A stretch of DNA of 64,000 nucleotides from Sinorhizobium chiapasense (GTDB lineage Bacteria > Pseudomonadota > Alphaproteobacteria > Rhizobiales > Rhizobiaceae): NCBI RefSeq assembly GCF_036488675.1, contig NZ_CP133152.1:310001-374000 (forward strand), written 5' to 3'. Position 1 is the stretch's first letter. Each line of letters begins with the position of its first letter. The notes under the pieces are model-generated. The model was not told where the DNA came from. It did no database searches and saw only the letters and a program-made list of their open reading frames with translations. Of this stretch, positions 1 to 8,456 are shown in pieces. The translations under genes and the position numbers were made by a program.

Positions 1-864
1 CACGATCTTGTCTTTGTTGATCGCTTGATAGCCGACGAGCTGGTTGGAATGGGCATAGGATGTCGCCGCCTTTCCAAGCGACAAGGGGCTGGTCTCGATA
101 TTGAACTGATCGAGAGCCTGTATGTCCGCCGGTACGCAGGCCTTGTCCTCGCGCATCTTCTGCCACATGGCAAACCATTCGGCGCCGTCGTTCGCGCCGT
201 AGGCGATCTTGCCGTCCGCGGTGAAGAGGGCCTTGCCGCGCTGGCGGAGCCAGTTTTCGAGGAGCGGCTCGACGCCGCTGCCGTCCGAGAGGCCGTAATA
301 GCCCTTGCGCTTGCCGGCCTTGGTGATCTCTATACCCATGCGGGCGAGGTCGTCCCAGGTGGTCGACGGCGTCGGCAGGTCGACGCCTGCTTCCTCGAAG
401 GCGACCGTGTTGACCATCATCGCCGTCGAGTTGGCGCCGAGGCTGATGCCGTAGAGCTTGCCGTCGACACTGCCCCCCTTGATCTGCACCTGGTCGAAAT
501 CCTCGACCTTGAGCACCGAACCGAGATAGCTGTCGAGCGGCGCGAGCGCTCCGCGTTGGGCATATTCGACGATGTAGCGGTAATCCATCTGGATGACGTC
601 GGGCGCGTTGCCCCCCGCGACCTGGGTCGCAAGGCGCGGCCAGTAGTCGCTCCAGCCGAGGAACTCACCGTTGATGGCAACCCCCGGATTAGCTGTCTTG
701 AAAAGCTCGCTGACCTTGTTGGTGCGGTCGGCGCGGGTCTGCGATCCCCACCAGAGCAGGCGCAGCCGCGCCTCCTCAGAAAAGGCGCGCGGCGCGAAAG
801 CCGCATATGAAAGAAGTGCTGCTCCTCCTGCAAGCACACTGCGTCTGCTGATGCGATGCGTCAT
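1..864 (-). CDS. ABC transporter solute-binding protein, family 1 (3' end outside window)
   Basis: Periplasmic sugar-binding protein of the extracellular solute-binding family 1. The ATG at 864 follows a GGAGG-rich leader (about 868-878). The N-terminus carries a twin-arginine-like motif (SRRSVLAG) followed by a hydrophobic Ala-rich stretch, so export by the Tat route is plausible. The mature part begins LRLLWWGSQTRADRT, which is typical of sugar-type binding proteins. 288 codons are present and the frame runs off the left edge without a stop, so the C-terminal third is missing. It is divergent from the TetR gene, and an operator-like palindrome lies in its promoter region. It probably feeds the sugar catabolic genes at 1876-7956. 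Transporter permeases are expected to the left of the window. Confidence 0.85.
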   Translation of the reverse strand, partial: MTHRISRRSVLAGGAALLSYAAFAPRAFSEEARLRLLWWGSQTRADRTNKVSELFKTANPGVAINGEFLGWSDYWPRLATQVAGGNAPDVIQMDYRYIVEYAQRGALAPLDSYLGSVLKVEDFDQVQIKGGSVDGKLYGISLGANSTAMMVNTVAFEEAGVDLPTPSTTWDDLARMGIEITKAGKRKGYYGLSDGSGVEPLLENWLRQRGKALFTADGKIAYGANDGAEWFAMWQKMREDKACVPADIQALDQFNIETSPLSLGKAATSYAHSNQLVGYQAINKDKIV

Positions 865-937
865 TTGCTCCTCCTCCCTCGGAGCGCCTCCACAACGCTC
901 CGTGTCATCGTCGTCTTGTTGAGTCCTCTTGCAATAA

Positions 938-953
938 ATAACTAATTGGTTAC
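938..953. promoter_or_regulatory. TetR operator candidate O1
   Basis: The 16-bp site ATAACTAATTGGTTAC is an inverted repeat with 6-base arms and a 4-base centre. It matches the site at 1808-1823 in both arms (consensus RTAACY-N4-RGTTAY). It lies between the divergent solute-binding gene and the tetR gene. Its presence at both promoters flanking tetR suggests that TetR controls both directions and itself. Inference from sequence only. Confidence 0.6.
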
Positions 954-1075
954 AAACTAGGGGCAAGCAAAGATCGTGTCAAGCAGTTGTGTGAAGTGCT
1001 GTCATTATCTTGTAAATTTTCTTTACGATGTCGCATCGAATGCCGCCGAAGGCAAGAGGTGCCGGAGGTGGAGTA

Positions 1076-1753
1076 ATGGAAAAGCCGCAAGCGGACGCGA
1101 GAGGAAGGAATGCAAACGGCGAGCGCGCTGAGCGCTCCGCGCAGCGCGATCCCGAGCGGACGCGCGCATCTATCCTCGCGGCCGCCACTCAGGAGTTTGC
1201 GGAAAACGGCATGGGTGGGGCGCGAGTCGATGCCATTGCCGAGCGTGCCGGCATCAACAAGCGCATGCTCTATCATTACTTCGGCGACAAGGAGCAACTC
1301 TACCTCGCCGTCCTGGAAGAAGCCTATATCGGCATAAGAACAGCGGAAAAATCCATCAATCTCAGCGACTTGGAGCCGGAGCAGGGCATCGCCGAGCTGG
1401 CGATGTTCACATGGAGGTACTTCCTTGAGCACCCCGAGTTCCTGAGTCTGCTCGGCACGGAGAACCTTCATCGCGCCCGGTGGCTCCGGCAATCGACCCG
1501 TCTCAAGGAGTTGCATTCGCAACTCATGGGCAAGCTTTCCGACCTGCTCGACCGGGGCCGGGCAAAGGGCCTCTTCCGGGAGGATGTCGACCCGTTGCAC
1601 CTCTATCTGACGATGGCCTCGCTCGGTTATTTCTACCTCTCGAACCAGTACACGCTCTCGACGATCTTCGGCCGCGATCTCGCGGAACGAGACAATCTCG
1701 AGGGCTGGGAGCGTCACATCGTCCATGTGACTTTGGCCTCGATCAGGCGCTGA
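1076..1753 (+). CDS. TetR/AcrR family transcriptional regulator
   Basis: DNA-binding repressor of about 225 residues. The N-terminal helix-turn-helix is clear: RTRASILAAATQEFAENG, then RVDAIAERAGINKRMLYHYF. The C-terminal ligand domain resembles the TetR_C_33 type seen in regulators of sugar and nucleobase genes. I chose the ATG at 1076 because a GGAGGTGGAG ribosome site ends just upstream; an in-frame ATG at 1028 would add 16 residues and has no such site. The gene sits between a divergent ABC solute-binding gene and a co-directed oxidoreductase, and near-identical palindromes lie on both sides of it (938-953 and 1808-1823). It is probably the local repressor of this catabolic cluster; the inducer is unknown. 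Confidence 0.9.
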   Translation: MEKPQADARGRNANGERAERSAQRDPERTRASILAAATQEFAENGMGGARVDAIAERAGINKRMLYHYFGDKEQLYLAVLEEAYIGIRTAEKSINLSDLEPEQGIAELAMFTWRYFLEHPEFLSLLGTENLHRARWLRQSTRLKELHSQLMGKLSDLLDRGRAKGLFREDVDPLHLYLTMASLGYFYLSNQYTLSTIFGRDLAERDNLEGWERHIVHVTLASIRR

Positions 1754-1807
1754 ATCGCTGACATGTCGTTTTTTTTGTTGACAGGTGCGCTTTTTCTCTG
1801 CCACAAA

Positions 1808-1823
1808 GTAACTGTTTAGTTAC
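1808..1823. promoter_or_regulatory. TetR operator candidate O2 at the promoter of the catabolic operon
   Basis: GTAACTGTTTAGTTAC is a perfect 6+4+6 inverted repeat, 52 bases before the ATG at 1876. A TTGACA element at 1778-1783 could be the -35 box, which would put the palindrome just past the expected -10 region, a classic repressor position. It is nearly the same sequence as the site at 938-953. Confidence 0.6.
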
Positions 1824-1875
1824 TGGCTTGGGAGGGCTGGTCCGCTCCCACGAGGCCTGGCAGGGAGGAGATCGC

Positions 1876-3024
1876 ATGCCACGTTTGGGGATCATATTGC
1901 ACGGCGTGACCGGGCGGATGGGCTACAACCAGCACCTGGTGCGCTCGATACTGGCCATTCGCGATCAGGGCGGGATCGTGCTCAAGTCCGGCGAGCGGCT
2001 GGAGATCGACCCGATCATCGTCGGTCGCAACCGCGATAAGATGGAGCAATTGGCGAAGCGTCACAATATTGCACGCTGGTCGACCGACCTCGATGCGGCG
2101 CTTGCCGATCCGAACAACCAGATCTTTTTCGACGCCGGCACGACGCTGATGCGCGCCGACCTCATCGGCAGGGCGCTGGACGCCGGCAAGCACGTCTACT
2201 GCGAAAAACCCGTCTCCGACGACTTGAGAACGGCTGTGAAGCTGGCGCGAAAGGCGCGGGCCTCCGGGCTCAAGCACGGCGTCGTCCAGGACAAGCTGTT
2301 CCTGCCCGGGCTTCGCAAGCTGGCTCTCCTCAGGGACTCCGGTTTCTTCGGAAAGATCCTCTCGGTGCGTGGCGAGTTCGGTTACTGGGTCTTTGAAGGC
2401 GACTGGGGCGTGCCCGCCCAGCGCCCCTCCTGGAATTACCGCAAGGGCGACGGCGGCGGAATCATTCTCGATATGCTCTGCCACTGGCGCTACGTGATGG
2501 ACAACCTTTTCGGCGAGGTCCGCGCCGTCTCCTGCCTCGGCGCCACTCATATTCCGAGCCGCGTCGACGAGCAGGGCCGAACCTATAATTGCGATACGGA
2601 CGATGCGGCCTATGCCACTTTCGAGCTCGAAGGCGGCATCATCGCGCAGATCAATTCCTCCTGGACGGTGCGGGTGCGCCGCGACGATCTCGTGACCTTC
2701 CAGGTCGATGGGACGCATGGCTCTGCCGTCGCCGGCCTGACGAAATGCTGGACCCAGCACCGCGTCAACACGCCGAAGCCGGTCTGGAACCCGGATCAGC
2801 CGCAGACGATCGATTTCTACAAGACCTGGGACGAGGTGCCGGACACTCAAGGGTTCGACAACGGCTTCAAGGCGCAATGGGAAATGTTCCTGCGGCATGT
2901 CGCCGAGGATGGTCCCTGGCCCTACGGGCTTGAAGCCGGCGCCAAGGGCGTGCAACTCGCCGAGCTGGGGCTGAAGTCCTGGGCCGAGCGCCGCTGGCTC
3001 GATGTGCCGGAACTGGAGTTCTGA
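1876..3024 (+). CDS. Gfo/Idh/MocA family oxidoreductase
   Basis: NAD(P)-dependent sugar or cyclitol dehydrogenase of about 382 residues. The N-terminus is a Rossmann segment (GIILHGVTGRMGYNQ), followed by the family's EKP motif (HVYCEKPVSDD) with the conserved lysine. The C-terminal half is the alpha/beta substrate domain. The ATG at 1876 is preferred over one at 1828 because GGGAGGAG precedes it at good spacing and the protein then starts at the Rossmann strand. It is the first gene of a run continuing with DUF993, an enolase-superfamily protein and an isomerase, and follows TetR operator O2. The substrate cannot be read from sequence; oxidation of a sugar or sugar acid carbon is likely. Confidence 0.88.
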   Translation: MPRLGIILHGVTGRMGYNQHLVRSILAIRDQGGIVLKSGERLEIDPIIVGRNRDKMEQLAKRHNIARWSTDLDAALADPNNQIFFDAGTTLMRADLIGRALDAGKHVYCEKPVSDDLRTAVKLARKARASGLKHGVVQDKLFLPGLRKLALLRDSGFFGKILSVRGEFGYWVFEGDWGVPAQRPSWNYRKGDGGGIILDMLCHWRYVMDNLFGEVRAVSCLGATHIPSRVDEQGRTYNCDTDDAAYATFELEGGIIAQINSSWTVRVRRDDLVTFQVDGTHGSAVAGLTKCWTQHRVNTPKPVWNPDQPQTIDFYKTWDEVPDTQGFDNGFKAQWEMFLRHVAEDGPWPYGLEAGAKGVQLAELGLKSWAERRWLDVPELEF

Positions 3025-3027
3025 GCC

Positions 3028-4191
3028 ATGGCGAGCATCAATCTCCCTCTTGAAGGCAGGCTCGCCCGTTACGAGCTTAGCGGTCGGCCGGTTCCCCTGC
3101 AAAAGCGCACGCCGGCCGACTTCCCGCGAGTTACTTTTGCGGCGGCGCATGTCGTCGCCAACCCGCTTGTCGACAATGATCCATGGTTGACGCCGGCGAT
3201 CGATTGGGAGCGCACGCTCGCCTTTCGCCACCGCCTTTGGGATCTCGGCCTCGGCGTCGCGGAGGCAATGGACACGGCCCAGCGCGGCATGGGCCTCGGC
3301 TGGCCGGAAGCGCGCGAGCTCATCCGCCGTGCGCTTGCCGAGGCGCGCGGGCGCTCCGGCGCGCTGATTGCCTGCGGCGCCGGCACAGATCACCTGCCGC
3401 CGCGCCCCGACGTCTCGATCGACGATATTCTCAAGGCGTATGAGAGCCAGATCGAAGCGATCGAAGCCGAAAACGGGCGGATCATCCTGATGGCGAGCCG
3501 GGCGCTCGCGTCAGCGGCGAAAGGGCCGGAAGACTATATCCGCGTCTACGACCGTATCCTTTCGCAGGTGAAGGAGCCGGTGATCATCCATTGGCTCGGC
3601 GAGATGTTCGACCCGGCACTCGAAGGCTATTGGGGCAATGCCGACCACATGGAGGCGATGAATACCTGCCTTGCGGTCATCGAGGCGCATGCCGAAAAAG
3701 TCGATGGCATCAAGATTTCGCTGCTCTCGAAGGAAAAGGAAATCGCGATGCGCCAGCGGCTGCCGAAGGGCGTGCGCATGTATACCGGCGACGACTTCAA
3801 TTATGCCGAGCTCATTGCCGGCGACGAAAAAGGGCACTCGGACGCGCTGCTCGGCATCTTCGATGCGATTGCGCCGGTGGCCTCGGCGGCACTTGAGGCG
3901 CTCGGTGAAGGGCGCAACGGCGAATTCTTCGAATTGCTGGAGCCGACCGTGCCGCTGTCGCGGCACATCTTCAAGGCGCCGACGCGCTTCTACAAGACCG
4001 GCGTCGTTTTCCTTGCCTATCTCAACGGCCTGCAGGATCATTTCGTGATGATCGGCGGGCAACAGAGCGCGCGCTCGCTTGCCCATCTCGCAGAGCTCTT
4101 CCGTCTGGCCGACCGGGCGGGCGCCCTTGCCGATCCGGAACTGGCGGTTTCGCGCATGCGGCGCGTCCTCGCCGTCCACGGCATCGACTGA
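3028..4191 (+). CDS. DUF993 / dihydrodipicolinate-synthase-like family protein
   Basis: A protein of 387 residues that I recognise as the DUF993 family, related to the DapA/N-acetylneuraminate lyase TIM-barrel aldolases. Visible features are the barrel-strand segment RIILMASRALASAAKGPEDYIRVYDRIL, the VIIHWLGEMFDPALEGYWG segment and the strand DGIKISLLS, whose lysine (IKIS) is a candidate Schiff-base residue. The ATG is 3 bases after the previous stop, so translation is coupled. Members of this family occur beside Gfo/Idh dehydrogenases and xylose-isomerase-like proteins. A retro-aldol or dehydratase step on a keto sugar is a reasonable guess, but I know of no assigned reaction. Confidence 0.85.
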   Translation: MASINLPLEGRLARYELSGRPVPLQKRTPADFPRVTFAAAHVVANPLVDNDPWLTPAIDWERTLAFRHRLWDLGLGVAEAMDTAQRGMGLGWPEARELIRRALAEARGRSGALIACGAGTDHLPPRPDVSIDDILKAYESQIEAIEAENGRIILMASRALASAAKGPEDYIRVYDRILSQVKEPVIIHWLGEMFDPALEGYWGNADHMEAMNTCLAVIEAHAEKVDGIKISLLSKEKEIAMRQRLPKGVRMYTGDDFNYAELIAGDEKGHSDALLGIFDAIAPVASAALEALGEGRNGEFFELLEPTVPLSRHIFKAPTRFYKTGVVFLAYLNGLQDHFVMIGGQQSARSLAHLAELFRLADRAGALADPELAVSRMRRVLAVHGID

Positions 4192-4198
4192 GGCCGCC

Positions 4199-5617
4199 AT
4201 GACCGAGGCTCCCGTCGTCAGGCTCGTCGAGGCAGACATCTTCGAGCGACAAGTCGGCTTCCGCTTTCCTTTCCGCTTCGGAGCGGCGCGCGTCGAAAGC
4301 GCGCCGCAGGCCTTCGTCCGGGTGAGGATCGCGGACGAAAGCGGCCATGAGGCCACCGGCTGGTCAGCCGAAATGATGATGCCGAAATGGTTCGACAAGA
4401 ACCCGGCCCTTTCGCCGGACGACAATGTTGTGCAGCTTCGCGCGTCGCTGCATCTGGCGTGCGCCGGGTTGCGGGCGGCCGGCGCAAGGACGCCCTTCGG
4501 GCTGCATGCCGCCGTCGAGGCCGATCATCACCGGGCGGCCGCGGACCGAGCCCTCCCGCGGCTCGTCGCTTCTTACGGCCTGGCGCTCATCGATCGCGCC
4601 ATCATCGATGCGCTGTGCCGGATGAAAGGCGCCAGCGCAGCCGACGCCGTCCGGCACGACCTGCTCGGCATCACCAACGCCACCGCACCAGACCTTGCAG
4701 GCTTCGATCTGGCCGGCTTTTTCTCACGGTTGGAGCCTTCGCCGCGGCTTGCGGTCCGCCATACGATCGGGCTCGCCGATGCGTTGACCGCCGCCGATCT
4801 CGCGCCGGAGCAGCGGCTCATGGACGGCCTGCCGCAGACGCTGGAAGAGGTGATCGCCGCCTACGGCCACCGCTATTTCAAGATCAAGGTTTCGGGACGC
4901 CCCGCCGAAGACGTGGAGCGCCTGATAGCCATCGCCGCGGTGCTCGATCGCACGGTCGACGGTTATCGGGCGACGCTCGACGGTAACGAGCAGTTCGAAG
5001 GCGCCGATGCGGCGGCCGACCTTCTCGATCGCCTGCAGAAGGAGCCGCGCCTTTTGAGGCTGCGCCGATCCCTTCTCTTCTTCGAGCAGCCGATCGCGCG
5101 CGCGGAGGCGCTGTCGAAATCGGTCGCCGGGCTCGCGCAGCGAATTCCGCTCGAAATAGACGAGTCCGACGGCGATATCGGCGCATTCCCGCGGGCACGC
5201 GAACTCGGCTATGCCGGCATTTCCTCGAAATCCTGCAAGGGTTTCTACCGGGCGCTGATCAACCGCGCGCGCGTCGAGGAATGGAACCGCGAGGCAGGTT
5301 CGTCGCGGTATTTCATGTCCGCCGAGGACCTGACGACGCAATCGGGGCTGGCACTCCAACAGGACCTCGTTCTCGCGGCGCTCGTCGGCGCCGGCCATGT
5401 CGAGCGCAACGGTCACCATTACGTCGACGGCATGGCGCAGGCCCCCGCGGGCGAGCAGGCGTCCTATCTGGCCGCCCATCGCGATCTTTACGATGGGGCG
5501 TCCGGACGGGCGCGACTAGCAATCAAGGGCGGCGAACTCACTTTCGGAACCGCTTTGCAGGCAGTCGGTCTCGGCTCGTCAGTTGAGCCGGACTGGGCGT
5601 CGATGACAGCGAGCTAG
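4199..5617 (+). CDS. Enolase-superfamily (mandelate racemase/muconate lactonizing type) protein
   Basis: About 472 residues, longer than the usual 370-400 of the superfamily. The catalytic barrel is recognisable: KIK at residues 228-230 (catalytic lysine pair), D261 in LDGNEQ, E296 in FFEQP and D321/E322 in EIDESD as metal ligands, then K344/K347 in ISSKSCKG as the second base. These suggest an active dehydratase or epimerase on a carboxylate sugar. I chose the ATG at 4199, 7 bases after the DUF993 stop; the open frame extends further upstream but overlaps that gene. It lies in the same operon as the two neighbours. The substrate is unknown; it is not a close match to galactonate or gluconate dehydratase. 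Confidence 0.82.
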   Translation: MTEAPVVRLVEADIFERQVGFRFPFRFGAARVESAPQAFVRVRIADESGHEATGWSAEMMMPKWFDKNPALSPDDNVVQLRASLHLACAGLRAAGARTPFGLHAAVEADHHRAAADRALPRLVASYGLALIDRAIIDALCRMKGASAADAVRHDLLGITNATAPDLAGFDLAGFFSRLEPSPRLAVRHTIGLADALTAADLAPEQRLMDGLPQTLEEVIAAYGHRYFKIKVSGRPAEDVERLIAIAAVLDRTVDGYRATLDGNEQFEGADAAADLLDRLQKEPRLLRLRRSLLFFEQPIARAEALSKSVAGLAQRIPLEIDESDGDIGAFPRARELGYAGISSKSCKGFYRALINRARVEEWNREAGSSRYFMSAEDLTTQSGLALQQDLVLAALVGAGHVERNGHHYVDGMAQAPAGEQASYLAAHRDLYDGASGRARLAIKGGELTFGTALQAVGLGSSVEPDWASMTAS

Positions 5618-5659
5618 TGACGACGACAGGCACAAAACGAAATCTGGGAGGTGAACATC

Positions 5660-6484
5660 ATGCAGGTCGAGGGCCTTTCCATCAATCTGGCGACGATCCG
5701 CGAGCAGTGCGGCTTTGCGGAGGCCGTGGACCTCTGCCTGAAACATGGCATCACGGCAATCGCTCCCTGGCGCGATCAGGTGGCGGCGGTCGGGCTCGAT
5801 GAGGCGGTCCGCATCGTCAAGTCCAACGGGTTGAAGCTGACCGGCCTCTGCCGCGGCGGTTTCTTCCCGGCGGCAGACGCGGCCGGCCGGGAGAGGGCCA
5901 TCGACGACAACCGGCGCGCGATCGACGAGGCGGCCGCGCTCGGCGCCGACTGCCTGGTGCTGGTCGTCGGCGGCCTGCCCGGGGGATCGAAGAATATCGA
6001 TGCCGCCCGTCGGATGGTCGAGGACGGAATCGCCACGGTGCTACGGCATGCGCGAGCGGCCGGCGTTCCGCTTGCGATCGAACCACTGCATCCGATGTAC
6101 GCCGCCGACCGGGCCTGCGTGAACACGCTCGGTCAGGCACTCGACATGTGCCAGGCGCTGGGCGCCGGTGTCGGTGTCGCGATCGACGTCTATCACGTCT
6201 GGTGGGATCCGGATCTTGCCAACCAGATCGCTCGGGCGGGCGAAATGAAGGCGATCCTCGCACATCACATCTGCGACTGGCTGGTCCCGACCAAGGACAT
6301 GCTGACGGATCGTGGCATGATGGGCGACGGCGTCATCGATTTGAAGGGGATCCGGCGCCGGATTGAGGCAGCCGGCTTTCATGGGGCGCAGGAGGTCGAG
6401 ATCTTCTCGGCCGAGAACTGGTGGAAGCGGCCGGCCGAGGAGGTGATCGCCACCTGCGTGGAACGCTATCGAAGCTGCTGCTGA
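5660..6484 (+). CDS. Sugar phosphate isomerase/epimerase (xylose isomerase-like TIM barrel)
   Basis: About 274 residues of the AP-endonuclease-2/xylose-isomerase-like TIM-barrel family. The usual metal ligands are all visible: Glu in LAIEPLHP, Asp and His in VAIDVYHVWWD, a His in AHHICDW, and a C-terminal Glu in QEVEIFS. It should therefore be an active isomerase or epimerase on a keto sugar or inosose. The ATG at 5660 is preferred because GGGAGGTG lies 7-14 bases upstream; a GTG at 5651 is within that ribosome site. It is the fifth member of the operon counted from tetR. The last residues are CC, unremarkable otherwise. Confidence 0.88.
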   Translation: MQVEGLSINLATIREQCGFAEAVDLCLKHGITAIAPWRDQVAAVGLDEAVRIVKSNGLKLTGLCRGGFFPAADAAGRERAIDDNRRAIDEAAALGADCLVLVVGGLPGGSKNIDAARRMVEDGIATVLRHARAAGVPLAIEPLHPMYAADRACVNTLGQALDMCQALGAGVGVAIDVYHVWWDPDLANQIARAGEMKAILAHHICDWLVPTKDMLTDRGMMGDGVIDLKGIRRRIEAAGFHGAQEVEIFSAENWWKRPAEEVIATCVERYRSCC

Positions 6485-6541
6485 GATGGATTGCTCGATC
6501 AAGGTTCTTACAAGTTTGTGACGGAATCGGCGGCTAAACCC

Positions 6542-6591
6542 TTGACGTTTGCCGATTTCGACCACTAACATGTATGTTGAGTTTACATGTT
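6542..6591 (+). promoter_or_regulatory. Promoter with overlapping operator-like inverted repeat
   Basis: A TTGACG -35-like box (6542-6547) is followed 18 bases later by TAACAT (6566-6571). An inverted repeat with 8-base perfect arms, AACATGTA at 6567-6574 and TACATGTT at 6584-6591 with a 9-base spacer, covers the presumed -10 and start site. This suggests that the oxidoreductase at 6649 has its own regulated promoter, by a protein other than the local TetR because the palindrome differs. Confidence 0.5.
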
Positions 6592-6648
6592 GTGCCAGTA
6601 TTGCCGCCGGTCGCGCGGCTTCACTCCAGACAGGATTGCGTGAGGAAG

Positions 6649-7956
6649 ATGGATAACAAACGTCGTTTTGCGCTGGTCGGTACCGGCAACCGCGGCACCA
6701 CGATGTGGGGCAAGGATCTGCTCGCCGGCTGGCGCGGCCAGGTGGATCTCGTCGCCATAGCCGACACGAATGCGCTCAGAGCCGAACGCGCCCGCACGAT
6801 GATCGCCACCAACGCGCCGATCTACGGCAATGTCGACACCATGCTTTCCGAAGCGCGACCCGATCTCGTGATCGTCTGCACGCCGGATAGCACGCATGAC
6901 GACATCGTCGTCCGCGCGCTTGAAGCCGGTGCCGATGTCATCACCGAAAAGCCGATGTCGACAACCGTTGAAAAGATCCGCCGCATTCTGGATGCAGAGA
7001 AGCGCACGGGCCGGCGCGTGGACGTCTCGTTCAACTACCGCTTCGCGCCGACCGCGGCGCGCATCAAGGAACTGCTGAATTCCGGTGAGATCGGGCGAGT
7101 GACCTCTGTCGACTTTCATTGGTATCTCGATACCAAGCACGGCGCCGACTATTTCCGTCGCTGGCATGCCTACACGGAACGGTCGGGCAGCCTGTTCGTG
7201 CACAAGGCGACCCACCATTTCGATCTGTTGAATTGGTACCTCGACAGCGATCCGGATGCTGTGACTGCTTTTGCCGACCTGCAGATGTATGGGCGCAAGG
7301 GCCCCTTCCGCGGTCCGCGCTGCAAGCTCTGTCCTCATAAGAATGAATGCGATTTCTACCTTGATCTCGAAGCCGATCCGTTCCTCGACGCGCTCTATGA
7401 GGACCCCTCGGAGATCGACGGCTACTTCCGCGACGGCTGCGTCTTCCGCGAGGACATCGACATTCCCGATACGATGGTCGCGAACATACGTTACCGGAAC
7501 AATGTCCACGTCTCCTATTCGCTGAACACCCTCCAGCCGATCGAGGGCCACCACATCGCCTTCAACGGAACGAAAGGCAGGATCGAGCTTCGCCAGTACG
7601 AGGACCAGCCATGGGAGATGCCAGAGGAAGACGTCATCCTGCTTGTCCGCAATTTTCCGAAGGGCCGCGCGGGAGCCGAGCGCATCGCCGTACCGCATTC
7701 GCCCGGCGGGCACTATGGCGGCGACGACCGTTTGCGGAACATGCTTTTCAAGCCAGACGCGAGGGACACGCTGGGACAGCGGGCCGGTGCCCGCGCCGGC
7801 GCGATGTCGGTTCTCTGCGGTATCGCGGCGCTGCAGAGCTCGCGCACTGGCAAGCTGGTCCGGCTTGCCGATCTGATGCCAGAGCTCTTCGAGGAAAAGT
7901 TCGGCTCCGTCCCAGGGGCCGCGGCGCAAATCTCCGCCACTGCGGGCCGGCGATGA
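6649..7956 (+). CDS. Gfo/Idh/MocA family oxidoreductase (Cys-motif variant)
   Basis: Predicted NAD(P)-dependent dehydrogenase of about 435 residues. It has a Rossmann start (FALVGTGNRG) and the EKP motif (DVITEKPMSTT). Unlike the oxidoreductase at 1876, it has an inserted Cys-rich segment, RCKLCPHKNECDFY, with another Cys in RDGCVF, seen in a subgroup of the family. The Cys residues could bind metal, but this is not certain. I chose the ATG at 6649, after GAGGAAG, because the protein then begins at the Rossmann strand; the longer frame from 6574 runs through the promoter palindrome. It is separated from the upstream operon by 164 bases that carry a promoter and inverted repeat. Confidence 0.86.
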   Translation: MDNKRRFALVGTGNRGTTMWGKDLLAGWRGQVDLVAIADTNALRAERARTMIATNAPIYGNVDTMLSEARPDLVIVCTPDSTHDDIVVRALEAGADVITEKPMSTTVEKIRRILDAEKRTGRRVDVSFNYRFAPTAARIKELLNSGEIGRVTSVDFHWYLDTKHGADYFRRWHAYTERSGSLFVHKATHHFDLLNWYLDSDPDAVTAFADLQMYGRKGPFRGPRCKLCPHKNECDFYLDLEADPFLDALYEDPSEIDGYFRDGCVFREDIDIPDTMVANIRYRNNVHVSYSLNTLQPIEGHHIAFNGTKGRIELRQYEDQPWEMPEEDVILLVRNFPKGRAGAERIAVPHSPGGHYGGDDRLRNMLFKPDARDTLGQRAGARAGAMSVLCGIAALQSSRTGKLVRLADLMPELFEEKFGSVPGAAAQISATAGRR

Positions 7957-8173
7957 GTTTCGTTCGCCCTCTCGCGTAGCCGCAAGGCTCACCGCCTTCC
8001 GCGATCTGGAGGGTTCCCCATCCGCGCCCGCATCCATGCATTTGACGCATGGGTGCGCTGACGCATGAGCGCTGCAATCCCCCGAAGTTAGGCACTATAT
8101 GTCGCGCATCGAAGCAAACGAGGCGCCACGGACTGGCAGCCAGGCTTCGAAAGCCCATGAAAGGGGGATCAAA

Positions 8174-8320
8174 ATGAACGTAGCACGCTCTTTTAACAAC
8201 TGGCGCAAGTATCGTCAGACGGTCGCCGAACTGGGCCGCATGTCGACCCGCGAACTCAACGACCTCGGCATCAACCGCGGCGATATCCATCGCGTTGCTC
8301 GCGCCGCTGTCGGCCGCTAA
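8174..8320 (+). CDS. DUF1127 small basic protein
   Basis: A 48-residue Arg-rich protein. The C-terminal half, MSTRELNDLGINRGDIHRVAR, fits the DUF1127 family found in many copies in alphaproteobacteria. Small DUF1127 proteins in Agrobacterium have been linked to RNA turnover and phosphate uptake; whether that holds here is unknown. The ATG follows AAGGGGGAT. A clear terminator lies just downstream (8368-8400), so it is a single-gene unit. In the leader, a direct repeat TGACGCATG occurs at 8043-8051 and 8059-8067. An in-frame upstream start at 8099 would add 25 residues that do not look like the family. Confidence 0.85.
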   Translation: MNVARSFNNWRKYRQTVAELGRMSTRELNDLGINRGDIHRVARAAVGR

Positions 8321-8367
8321 AGGCTCGATCGACGGTGCGCCACGTCGGAACTGAAGTAGATCTGTCC

Positions 8368-8400
8368 AAGCGCCTGCACCTCCCAGCGGGCGCTTTTCTT
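8368..8400 (+). terminator. Rho-independent terminator of the DUF1127 gene
   Basis: AAGCGCC and GGCGCTT form a 7-bp stem with a 14-base loop (8368-8395), followed by a T-rich run. Confidence 0.7.
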
Positions 8401-8456
8401 TTGCGCCCGCGTGTAGGGGACCGATCGCTCGCTTCTGACTTAGCTAAGCCCGCGCT

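Noticed and set aside
6574..6648. Upstream extension of the second Gfo/Idh gene
   Set aside because: The extra 25 codons run through the promoter palindrome, and the Rossmann motif begins right after the ATG at 6649.
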